NCBI GenBank assembly: GCA_022561415.1 | Contig: JADFRH010000026.1 | Coordinates: forward strand, 1-13,230 | Reading direction: 5' to 3' | Origin: Planctomycetota bacterium | Lineage (GTDB): Bacteria; Planctomycetota; Phycisphaerae; UBA1845 | Length of the DNA stretch: 13,230 bases | In this document: positions 1-6,114 of the stretch, piece by piece | Position numbering within the stretch: position 1 is the first letter of the stretch | How the letters are laid out: each line of letters opens with the position of its first letter | The notes under the pieces: model-generated | What the model saw: the letters and a program-made list of their open reading frames with translations, nothing else | Told to the model about the DNA's origin: nothing | Databases searched by the model: none | Made by a program: the position numbers and the translations under genes

Positions 1-1266
1 GATGCCCTCGAGCCGAAGCCCGTCCCTGGCGTTGTGGGTGATCACCTCCTGTTTGGCGAAGCGCATGTCGGCAAGCCAGGGGTTGGTGTCGGTGAGTCGC
101 CTCGGTCCGGCGTCGCCGTGGGCCATGACGTAGACCTCGCTGGGATGGCGATCGCTCTGGCCGCGTACCACGCCAATCTGCCCATCCTTCGAGAGACGCA
201 GGCCGAACATGACCGCCTCGCCGGTGCCCATGTGCGTCTTTCGCCCGGTGCCGTCGTAGCGAATCTCCTGCAGCGTGGTCCAGACGCCCTCGTCGCCGAG
301 GAACATGATCGTGTCGTTGTCCTGCCAGGCGATGCTGCCGACCTGACCCTCGTAGTTCGGGAGAATGTCTTTCAGCGGTCCGCCGCTCGCCGAGGCGACC
401 ATGAGCCGACCGGCCGAAGGGTCGTGAAGATCCTCGGCCAGAATCATGGCAAGGCGCTTCCCGTCCGGGCTCCACGCAACCTGACCGAGCTTGCCGGGGT
501 TGTCGAAGCGGGCGAGCGTTTTGCCGCTTTCGGCGTCGACGACGTAGACCTTGCGCTTCATGTAGCGGTCGTCGATGAGCGGCGTCGGTGCGAGTGCGAC
601 GACGAGGCGCTTGCCATCCGGGCTCCAGTGTAGCCCCGATGCAGAACCCTCCAGCTCGAGCATGCGTGACTCGGCATCGTCGTCGTCCGGCGTGCCGATC
701 CACACTCGGGTGAAGCGCAGCTCTTCCTCGTAGACCTCCTGGCCGAAGCCCTTGTCCGCGAGTTTCTTGATCCGCTTGTCCTTCTTGTCGGTGGCGAGGA
801 ACGCAACGCGCGAGCCGTCGGGACTCCAATCGTACGAGCCGATGGCCGTCTTGTGGCTGAGCACGTTGCGGGCCTCACCGCCGTCGATGGGGATCACGTA
901 AAGCGAGCGGTGCTTGTCCTTGCCGCGCTTGGCCAGGAAGGAGATACCGTTGCCGTCGGGCGTCCAGTGGATCGACCCGACGCTGCCCTCGCCGGTGATG
1001 AACGGTCGTGACGCGCCGCTCAGATCGGTCACGTGCAGCTCGGACCAGGCCGGTCCATCTTCGTCCTCAAAGGGTCGGCGCGGCACCGACACGGTGTAGG
1101 CCACCATCCGGCCGTCCGGCGAGATTTCCGCAGAGCCGACGCTGCGCAGCCTTGCCACGTGCTCGGGCGTGAATAGCTCGGCCCCGTGCGTGGTAGCGCA
1201 GCCGCCGGCCGTAATCATGCCGAAAGCCGCCAGAATCCGAGCCAATGATTTCGTGATTCGTGTCAT
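1..1266 (-). CDS. S9-family peptidase-like protein, N-terminal beta-propeller part (partial)
   Basis: The open frame runs from ATG at 1266 to the window edge, giving 422 codons with no stop, so the C-terminus is missing. An AAGGA ribosome binding site lies 7 bases upstream (1274-1278). The N-terminus has a short hydrophobic stretch ending in ITAGGC (Cys23), which suggests an exported lipoprotein, although the lipobox is not canonical. The rest is a WD40/TolB-like propeller with repeated W-[ST]-P-D-G motifs (HWTPDG, DWSPDG, HWSPDG, AWSPDG). This is the usual front part of dipeptidyl-/acylaminoacyl-peptidases of family S9. The last residues (ITHNARDGLRLEGI) resemble the linker entering the alpha/beta-hydrolase domain. 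The catalytic Ser-Asp-His would lie outside the window, so peptidase activity is inferred. A TolB-like propeller protein without a hydrolase domain is the alternative. Confidence 0.85.
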   Translation of the reverse strand, partial: MTRITKSLARILAAFGMITAGGCATTHGAELFTPEHVARLRSVGSAEISPDGRMVAYTVSVPRRPFEDEDGPAWSELHVTDLSGASRPFITGEGSVGSIHWTPDGNGISFLAKRGKDKHRSLYVIPIDGGEARNVLSHKTAIGSYDWSPDGSRVAFLATDKKDKRIKKLADKGFGQEVYEEELRFTRVWIGTPDDDDAESRMLELEGSASGLHWSPDGKRLVVALAPTPLIDDRYMKRKVYVVDAESGKTLARFDNPGKLGQVAWSPDGKRLAMILAEDLHDPSAGRLMVASASGGPLKDILPNYEGQVGSIAWQDNDTIMFLGDEGVWTTLQEIRYDGTGRKTHMGTGEAVMFGLRLSKDGQIGVVRGQSDRHPSEVYVMAHGDAGPRRLTDTNPWLADMRFAKQEVITHNARDGLRLEGI

Positions 1267-1337
1267 CGATTTTTCCTTGTGATCGCTGTGTCTGTGGATT
1301 GCGTTCGCACTAGCGCGGTCCGCGCGTCGTTTTGACT

Positions 1338-1378
1338 CCATGGCGGTCCCGACGCGCCGGGACTTGACCATGCCACCC
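1338..1378 (-). repeat. Hairpin repeat, copy A (inverted orientation)
   Basis: Read on minus, this begins GGGTGGCATGGTCAAG and ends CCGCCATGG, the same frame of conserved sequence as copies B and C. Inner arms GTCCCG (1346-1351) and CGGGAC (1358-1363) can pair, as can outer arms CATGG (1339-1343) and CCATG (1368-1372). It lies about 70 bases upstream of the S9 peptidase gene and faces copy B across roughly 100 bases. This arrangement resembles a REP/BIME pair. Confidence 0.75.
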
Positions 1379-1476
1379 GGCCGCGAGCCATTCTCCGGCA
1401 CTCGGGGCAGCATATCGAAGTGGACCATGCACGTCGAGCGCGAGGAATTGTTCTCTCGATGTAGCAGCCTGGCTGT

Positions 1477-1519
1477 GGGTGGCATGGTCAAGCCCCGGTT
1501 CGCCGGGGCGCCGCCATGC
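1477..1519 (+). repeat. Hairpin repeat, copy B
   Basis: It starts GGGTGGCATGGTCAAG. Outer arms GCATGG (1482-1487) and CCATGC (1514-1519) enclose a perfect 7-bp inner stem, GCCCCGG (1492-1498) and CCGGGGC (1503-1509), closed by a TTCG tetraloop. It lies about 40 bases beyond the stop of the orphan gene on minus, so it could form in that gene's 3' untranslated RNA. There is no T-tract, so a classic intrinsic terminator is not evident. Confidence 0.8.
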
Positions 1520-1558
1520 TGCGGCGGTGTGCGGATGACACGACTAGATGCTCGTACG

Positions 1559-2539
1559 CTAATCCCCGGCCACGTCGCTTTTCTTAAACCTGTGCTCTTT
1601 AAGCCATTTGGCCTGGAATTCCGTCGCCCAGGGGACGGTGTCGGACAGACCGGCAATCACGATAGGGGCCGCGAGTGGAAATCTCTTGACCTGTTCGGGC
1701 GTGAACATTCCCAGTTCATGGCACAATTGGATCACCGGTATCTTCAATGCCTGCTGAGTGAGTTCTTCGGGGAGACTTAGGAATTCTACGACCGCCGCCG
1801 CATACGGTTTTAGATCGGCACCGCGCAACGCCGCTCGCTGCACGAGATACTCCCTACTGACGGTCCGATCCGAGGAGGCAATAGCCCGCAGTATGTCAGG
1901 CTTCGGTTCGTGCGCTAGACGCATCTGACGCACATGGAACACAGACGTAGCCCTACAGAGGTTGTAAGCACTTCCCTGCTCTCGCTGATCCTTTTTCGCT
2001 TCGATCTTCTCTTCGAGGAATTGCAGGTATCGAACGTCGCCGTGAAAGAACAGGATTATTCCCGCCTCCATAGCCTCCCAGCTACACCAATGGGACCTAA
2101 CATACTCAAGAACCCTGGTCCGAATCGATTCGGCCGCTCTCAGTCTCAAGAACTCGCTCGCTACGGCGCGCGAACCAAAAGTCCTCACATCGCTCACTAC
2201 AATACGTAACAGCGCCTCTTGGAATTGCTCTTCATCGAGCTCGGCTGCAATGTAGGCTAACGCCCGAACCGCTTCATGGCCTTCTGAAAACCACGGATTC
2301 ATCGCAATCCTGGTCAGAGCGTCGACGACTTTGGCACGATCCACGCCCGCTTCCACGTACTTCCGACTGTTTGGGACGAATCTGCGCTGTAGAACGAGAG
2401 TTCCTCGCGGATCGTTCCGCAATCGCTCAAAGAATACGTTGAGCGGTACAAGTCCAACGCAACCTGCGGCCGGGATCAGCAAGTGCAGCGCGACGATCGC
2501 CGTAGCGATCAAGATTCCAGGGTTTCGTTTGTAGGGCAT
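1559..2539 (-). CDS. Hypothetical membrane-anchored or lipoprotein
   Basis: This encodes 326 residues from ATG at 2539. That start is chosen because GGAGG (2548-2552) lies 8 bases upstream; a longer frame from TTG at 2554 would overlap the ribosome binding site. The N-terminus, MPYKRNPG followed by a hydrophobic run to AAGC (Cys27), looks like a signal anchor or a weak lipobox, so the protein is probably exported or membrane-attached. The remainder looks mostly helical, with many short Leu/Ala/Glu segments and no metal-binding or catalytic motif that I recognise. A HEAT-like helical solenoid is possible but unproven. The GC content is lower than in the housekeeping genes to the right, and hairpin repeats lie on both sides. 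The family is unknown to me, and no function is proposed. Confidence 0.75.
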   Translation of the reverse strand: MPYKRNPGILIATAIVALHLLIPAAGCVGLVPLNVFFERLRNDPRGTLVLQRRFVPNSRKYVEAGVDRAKVVDALTRIAMNPWFSEGHEAVRALAYIAAELDEEQFQEALLRIVVSDVRTFGSRAVASEFLRLRAAESIRTRVLEYVRSHWCSWEAMEAGIILFFHGDVRYLQFLEEKIEAKKDQREQGSAYNLCRATSVFHVRQMRLAHEPKPDILRAIASSDRTVSREYLVQRAALRGADLKPYAAAVVEFLSLPEELTQQALKIPVIQLCHELGMFTPEQVKRFPLAAPIVIAGLSDTVPWATEFQAKWLKEHRFKKSDVAGD

Positions 2540-2605
2540 GGCGATAACCTCCAAACAGCATAACGCATCGGCACGCGATTTCTTAGAAGACAGTTTCGAA
2601 CAGTA

Positions 2606-2647
2606 GGTGGCATGGTCAAGCCCGGGTACTTCGGGGCACCGCCATGC
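2606..2647 (+). repeat. Hairpin repeat, copy C
   Basis: It shares GGTGGCATGGTCAAG and the closing CCGCCATGC with copy B, in the same orientation. Outer arms GCATGG and CCATGC are intact. The inner stem is degraded: GCCC pairs with GGGC, but further up there is a G-G mismatch. It lies just past the stop of the ankyrin gene (minus), the same relative position that copy B holds for the orphan gene. Confidence 0.75.
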
Positions 2648-2671
2648 GACTTTGGACGGTTGCGATGGCCC

Positions 2672-3385
2672 TCATTGCGAACGGTGGTCCAGAAAAGCCT
2701 GCAACAGGCTCTTGATTGAGTTAGCCTTCGCGCGCTGTGCGAGATCCAGTGCCGATTGGTGCTCGTCATTGGTAATCGTGGGATCAGCACCCGCCGCAAG
2801 CAATGTTGTCGCCATGGCGATGTTATTGTGAACTACGGCCGAGTGCAGCGCGGTATGCCCGCCAGATTGTTTCGCATCCGGGTCGGCTCCCGCCGCAAGA
2901 ATCACATGAACAACGCGGGCGTCTCGGGTCGCTGCTGCACTATGGATGGGGCGGACCGCAGACTTGTTCCGCGCGACCGCATCAACGTCGGCACCGTTCG
3001 CCAGCAGGAGTCGAACTACGCCAATGTGCTTGAAAAACGTCGCAAGATGCAGAGGTGTAAAACCGTCCGCCGAAAATTCGCTCAACATGTCCCGATTCCC
3101 GGCGATCAAGCCCTGCACTTGCGCGACATCTCCCGTGGCGGCGGCCTCAAAGATATCCAGGTCGTCGCGATCCTGCAAGATTCGCTTTGCGATTTCTTCC
3201 GCGCCGGTGTATTTTGCAAGCAGGAGCAGTGACGTACCTTCGTCGTTTCTCGTGCGGGCGAGTTCCGGCGAATGGCCCAGCAGTTGCTCTACGCCCGATA
3301 GATCGTTTTGAGAGACCGCCGCCAGGATGGACGCAGCGCCGCTCGCCGTGATCGTGGAATCGGGGACCGGGTCAGTGGTGGTCAT
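2672..3385 (-). CDS. Ankyrin-repeat protein
   Basis: This encodes 237 residues, probably cytosolic, built of ankyrin repeats that usually bind a protein partner. From residue 15 to the end there are about five to six repeats. The clearest are DGFTPLHLATFFKHIGVVRL (108-127) followed by LLANGADVDA (127-136), RPIHSAAATRDARVVHVILA (145-164), and HTALHSAVVHNNIAMATTLL (177-196) followed by AAGADPTI. An IFEAAATGD segment near residue 78 is typical of bacterial single-domain ankyrin proteins. The ATG at 3385 has AAGGG about 10 bases upstream. An in-frame ATG at 3448 with GGAG 9 bases upstream would add 21 residues and cannot be excluded. It is divergent from the MarR regulator at 3527, with a palindromic site between, so that regulator may control it. 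The binding partner is unknown. Confidence 0.88.
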   Translation of the reverse strand: MTTTDPVPDSTITASGAASILAAVSQNDLSGVEQLLGHSPELARTRNDEGTSLLLLAKYTGAEEIAKRILQDRDDLDIFEAAATGDVAQVQGLIAGNRDMLSEFSADGFTPLHLATFFKHIGVVRLLLANGADVDAVARNKSAVRPIHSAAATRDARVVHVILAAGADPDAKQSGGHTALHSAVVHNNIAMATTLLAAGADPTITNDEHQSALDLAQRAKANSIKSLLQAFLDHRSQ

Positions 3386-3491
3386 GAGTATCGCCCTTTC
3401 TAGAATTAGGAATCCGAGGAAACATTGGCTCGCACGGGGAAACGACATGGGATTTTTCTCCAATTGACCAAACTCGATATCACCTCTACGC

Positions 3492-3520
3492 TTGACTGTG
3501 CTATATAGATAGCCTATCTA
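3492..3520 (+). promoter_or_regulatory. Candidate marR promoter
   Basis: TTGACT (3492-3497) is separated by exactly 17 bases from TATCTA (3515-3520), a weak -10. Transcription would then begin at about 3526-3528, on the marR ATG itself. No Shine-Dalgarno sequence precedes that ATG, which fits a leaderless transcript. The -10 lies within the right half of the palindrome. Confidence 0.4.
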
Positions 3521-3524
3521 TATA
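3502..3524. promoter_or_regulatory. Perfect palindrome, likely MarR operator
   Basis: Arms TATATAGATAG (3502-3512) and CTATCTATATA (3514-3524) are exact reverse complements around the single base C3513. The site lies in the gap between divergent ankyrin and marR genes and ends 2 bases before the marR ATG. MarR dimers typically bind inverted repeats of about this size next to their own gene, so autorepression and co-control of the ankyrin gene are inferred. Confidence 0.7.
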
Positions 3525-3526
3525 TT

Positions 3527-3982
3527 ATGGGCGCGTCAAGGAGCAAGGATCACGAAAATCGTCAGGCTGTTGCGACCCGACTTCATCGCGCGTCGCTGCG
3601 GCTTCTTCGTCGATTGCGCCTGGCTGACAGGGAACTCGAAATAAGCACGGCGCGGCTCTCGACGCTGTCTGTGCTGGTCTTTACTGGACCTAAGACTGTG
3701 GGCGAGCTTGCGTCCATCGAGCAGGTATCGCAACCGACCATGACGAGTCTCGTTCAGGGGCTGATTTCACAACGACTCGCCCGTGTGGAGCCTGACCCGA
3801 ACGACCGAAGGGTTCGTCAAGTGCGACCTACATCGCGAGGAAAGAAACTGCTGCAGCGAGGACAGCAGAAACGCATTGAAACATTGATGGCCATGATGAA
3901 ATCACTGTCGGATCGCAATTTAGCAACGCTTGCAAGAGCGGCCTCGGTCATGGAGGGATTACTTGAGGAACGAGTCGACTGA
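3527..3982 (+). CDS. MarR-family transcriptional regulator
   Basis: This encodes 151 residues, the normal length for a MarR winged-helix repressor. A helical N-terminal dimerisation region (about 10-40) is followed by the helix-turn-helix (about 57-84; TVGELASIEQVSQPTMTSLV). The diagnostic wing is EPDPNDRRVRQVRPTSRGKK (88-107), matching the family's D-x-x-D-R-R...T-x-x-G pattern. A C-terminal helix completes the dimer interface. No ribosome binding site is visible before ATG 3527, and no better internal start exists, so leaderless translation is plausible. It probably represses itself and the divergent ankyrin gene through the palindrome at 3502-3524. The ligand cannot be told from sequence. 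Base composition is lower in GC than the genes to the right. Confidence 0.92.
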   Translation: MGASRSKDHENRQAVATRLHRASLRLLRRLRLADRELEISTARLSTLSVLVFTGPKTVGELASIEQVSQPTMTSLVQGLISQRLARVEPDPNDRRVRQVRPTSRGKKLLQRGQQKRIETLMAMMKSLSDRNLATLARAASVMEGLLEERVD

Positions 3983-4052
3983 CTCTTGTCGCCATGCGCT
4001 AAGCACCGAAATGTTGCGTTAGGGGCGGCCGATGTCGGCTGCACCTGCGCTG

Positions 4053-4210
4053 CTAGGGCTTGTTGAGCGCGGCCAGTGGCGCGGCGGCGGAGCGGGCCAT
4101 GGCGCGCTGCCCGGCGGGGTTTAGGTGGCCGTCGCAGGTCCAACGCGTCGCCGTCGCCCAGCGAAGAGAACACTCGTTCCTTGGTCGGAATCAGAACCAC
4201 TGCGAAGCAG
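4053..4210 (-). pseudogene. Remnant of an SGNH/GDSL-type hydrolase
   Basis: On minus, one frame reads FAVVLIPTKERVFSS from about 4206. A second frame then reads CDGHLNPAGQRAM (from 4136) and continues to a TAG at 4053-4055. The second block looks like the C-terminal Asp-x-x-His segment of SGNH hydrolases (typically DGHxNPxG). The first resembles the strand and loop with VLIPTKEQVY found upstream of it in the same proteins. In an intact enzyme the two blocks would be many tens of residues apart and in one frame. Here they are about 20 codons apart and out of frame, implying an internal deletion plus frameshift. The N-terminal GDSL part is not visible. This is a reading of motifs only. Confidence 0.5.
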
Positions 4211-4226
4211 ACCGGCGGTCGTAGGA

Positions 4227-4255
4227 TTGACGAAAGCCTGGGAGCGGCGTAAACA
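4227..4255 (+). promoter_or_regulatory. Candidate dapL promoter
   Basis: TTGACG (4227-4232) is separated by 17 bases from TAAACA (4250-4255). If it is used, transcription starts near 4262. The upstream ATG at 4255 would then be outside the message, favouring the ATG at 4288 as the dapL start. Confidence 0.4.
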
Positions 4256-4287
4256 TGCAGCCGCTGTTCTTTGGGGGTGGTAGTGGT

Positions 4288-5481
4288 ATGGCTGACGCGA
4301 CAAACACAACAACCGCACAAGGCTTTCGCGCCGATCGGCTCGAACAGCTACCGCCCTATCTGTTCGTCGAGATCGACCGGAAAAAACGTGAAGCGATCGA
4401 GGCCGGTCGCGATGTGATCGACTTCGGCGTGGGCGACCCAGACCTGCCGACGCCCGACTTCATCGTCGAGCGTCTGAGCGAGGCCGCCGGCGACTCGGCC
4501 AATCATCGCTACGCCCCGAGTGTCGGCACGATCGAGTTCCGCCAAGCGGTGGCCGCGTTCTTCGCCAAGCGATACGGCGTCGACCTGGGCCCAAAGAGCG
4601 AAGTGATCGCGCTGATCGGAGCCAAAGAAGGCATCGGCCATTTGCCGCTGGCGGTCATCAATCCGGGTGACGTGGTGATTGTACCGGAGCCGGGCTATCC
4701 GGTGTACGTATCCGGCGCGGTGTTTGCCGGGGGCGAGTGTCACGTTGTGCCGCTGAGTGCCGAGCGTTCCTGGCTGCCCGACCTCAGCACGATTCCCGAC
4801 GATATTCGAGAGCGTGCCAAGATTCTCTGGCTGAATTATCCGAACAACCCAACGGGTGCCGTCGCGCCCATTTCGTTTTTCGAGGAGGCTGTCGCGTTCG
4901 CCCGCGAGAATGACCTGCTCGTCGCTCAAGATGCGGCCTACAACGAGGTCTACTTTGAAGACCCGCCGGCGAGCATTCTGCAAGTCGACGGCGCGAAAGA
5001 CGTTGCGATCGAGTTTCACTCGCTTTCCAAGACCTTCAACATGACGGGCTGGCGGCTGGCGTTTGCCGTCGGCAACGCCGAGGTTGTTTCGGCGCTTGCT
5101 GCGGTCAAGAGCAATCTCGACTCGGGCGCATTCGGGGCGATTCAGCAGGCGGGCATCGCTGCGCTCGAGGGCATCGATCGATCGGAACTGAGTGATCTGA
5201 TCGGCACCTATCGCCGCCGCCGCGACGCCGTTGTGAATGGTCTGCTCCGAGCCGGTTGGGAAATCGACGTTCCGGATGCGACGCTTTACGTCTGGGCGCG
5301 CTGCCCCGGCGGCAAGGATTCCATGACCGTCGCCACGCGCCTGCTCGATGAGGCCAACGTCGTAGTCATACCGGGTTCGGGCTTCGGAACGGCCGGTGAG
5401 GGATTCGTTCGCTTGGCATTGACCGTGCCGGAAGATCTAACGCTCGAGGCGATGGAACGAATCGCACGGGTGTCGTGGTAG
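4288..5481 (+). CDS. dapL: LL-diaminopimelate aminotransferase
   Basis: This is a fold-type I PLP aminotransferase of 397 residues. It is expected to convert tetrahydrodipicolinate and glutamate to LL-diaminopimelate, a one-step bypass in lysine and peptidoglycan precursor synthesis. The N-terminus RLEQLPPYLFVEIDRKK is typical of DapL-like enzymes. Other family marks are DFGVGDPDLPTP, NYPNNPTG (substrate and cofactor loop), DAAYNEVYF, and SLSKTFNMTGWRLAF with the Schiff-base Lys248. The start is taken at 4288, behind GGGGGTGG at 4273-4280. An in-frame ATG at 4255 with GGGAG upstream would add 11 residues. The context supports DAP synthesis, since lysA lies 3 kb away and folK follows 9 bases downstream. 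An aspartate or alanine aminotransferase of the same subgroup is the alternative assignment. Confidence 0.82.
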   Translation: MADATNTTTAQGFRADRLEQLPPYLFVEIDRKKREAIEAGRDVIDFGVGDPDLPTPDFIVERLSEAAGDSANHRYAPSVGTIEFRQAVAAFFAKRYGVDLGPKSEVIALIGAKEGIGHLPLAVINPGDVVIVPEPGYPVYVSGAVFAGGECHVVPLSAERSWLPDLSTIPDDIRERAKILWLNYPNNPTGAVAPISFFEEAVAFARENDLLVAQDAAYNEVYFEDPPASILQVDGAKDVAIEFHSLSKTFNMTGWRLAFAVGNAEVVSALAAVKSNLDSGAFGAIQQAGIAALEGIDRSELSDLIGTYRRRRDAVVNGLLRAGWEIDVPDATLYVWARCPGGKDSMTVATRLLDEANVVVIPGSGFGTAGEGFVRLALTVPEDLTLEAMERIARVSW

Positions 5482-5490
5482 AAAACGATC

Positions 5491-6114
5491 ATGGCCAGCG
5501 GGGAAGAATCGGTTAGCGCGTATCTCGGATTGGGATCGAATCTCGGCGATCGACGCGTATCGATGCGGGCGGTTGTCGAGGCGCTGAACGCACAGCCGTA
5601 TATCCGGGTGGACCTCGACCGAGGTGTCGCCCCACTGTATGAAACGAGTCCCGTCGGCGGACCGGCGGACCAGCCGCCCTACCTCAACTCGGTCGTTCGG
5701 ATCACGACGACGCTAGCGCCGCATGATCTACTGGCTGCGGTACAAGCCATCGAGGTCGAATTCGGCCGCACGCGCGGCGAACGGTGGGGACCGCGCATCA
5801 TCGACATCGACGTTCTTCTCTACGCGGACCTTGTGCTGCATAACGAAACCCTCTGCATACCGCATCCGCGAATGCATGAGCGGCGATTCGTGCTCGAGCC
5901 GTTGTCGGAGATCGCCGGCGATGTTGTTCATCCAGTCATTGGTCGGACGATCGGGGAGCTGGCGCGCGAGTGCAGTGCCGGCGGTGATGAGCATTCCGTC
6001 GTGCGATTCGAAGATCCGTCCCCCACCCTTTTCGGGTACGAAAAGGATGGGGCACCCGCGCGGACCGACGCAAACACTACGGCTTGGTTTCGAGACCCAT
6101 CGCCTCGACCATGA
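5491..6114 (+). CDS. folK: 2-amino-4-hydroxy-6-hydroxymethyldihydropteridine pyrophosphokinase (HPPK)
   Basis: This folate-pathway enzyme transfers pyrophosphate from ATP to 6-hydroxymethyl-dihydropterin. Visible marks are YLGLGSNLGDR (11-21), ETSPVGGPADQPPYLNSVV (51-69), and the signature RWGPRIIDIDVLLY (98-111) with Mg-binding Asp105 and Asp107. PHPRMHERRFVLEPLSEIA (125-142) follows. At 207 residues it is longer than the usual 160-180. Residues from about 177 onward are not family sequence: they are encoded by a hairpin (6021-6052) and then by DNA antisense to the phoA 3' end (6077-6114). The tail therefore looks like read-through into acquired sequence. The start is 9 bases after the dapL stop, suggesting co-transcription; the ribosome binding site is weak. 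Confidence 0.95.
   Translation: MASGEESVSAYLGLGSNLGDRRVSMRAVVEALNAQPYIRVDLDRGVAPLYETSPVGGPADQPPYLNSVVRITTTLAPHDLLAAVQAIEVEFGRTRGERWGPRIIDIDVLLYADLVLHNETLCIPHPRMHERRFVLEPLSEIAGDVVHPVIGRTIGELARECSAGGDEHSVVRFEDPSPTLFGYEKDGAPARTDANTTAWFRDPSPRP
6021..6052. repeat. Hairpin at the folK/phoA convergent junction
   Basis: Arms CCCCACCCTTTTCG (6021-6034) and CGAAAAGGATGGGG (6039-6052) surround a 4-base loop. The single imperfect pair is C-A in a plus transcript but a G-U wobble in a minus transcript, so the stem is better formed in phoA mRNA, 24 bases past its stop. No T-run follows. It may be a processing or stabilising 3' element, or another dispersed repeat that landed in the folK tail. Confidence 0.55.

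Noticed and set aside
34..633. Open frame of 199 codons on plus
   Set aside because: It is the antisense shadow of the S9 propeller gene, whose minus frame has repeated SPDG motifs and a ribosome binding site.
1313..1325. GCGCGG-T-CCGCGC short palindrome upstream of the S9 gene
   Set aside because: Short GC-only symmetry is expected by chance in this composition, and there is no promoter or operator context to support it.
1338..2647. CRISPR-like array from the three repeats
   Set aside because: The copies differ in orientation, have irregular spacing of about 100 and 1,100 bases, and vary in the middle; no cas gene is present.
3817..4320. Open frame of 167 codons on minus covering the marR 3' end
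   Set aside because: It overlaps the well-supported marR in antisense and reads only part of the hydrolase remnant in frame; no start signal or full domain.
4348..5019. Open frame of 223 codons on minus inside dapL
   Set aside because: High-GC antisense shadow with no recognisable domain; dapL on plus has all family motifs.
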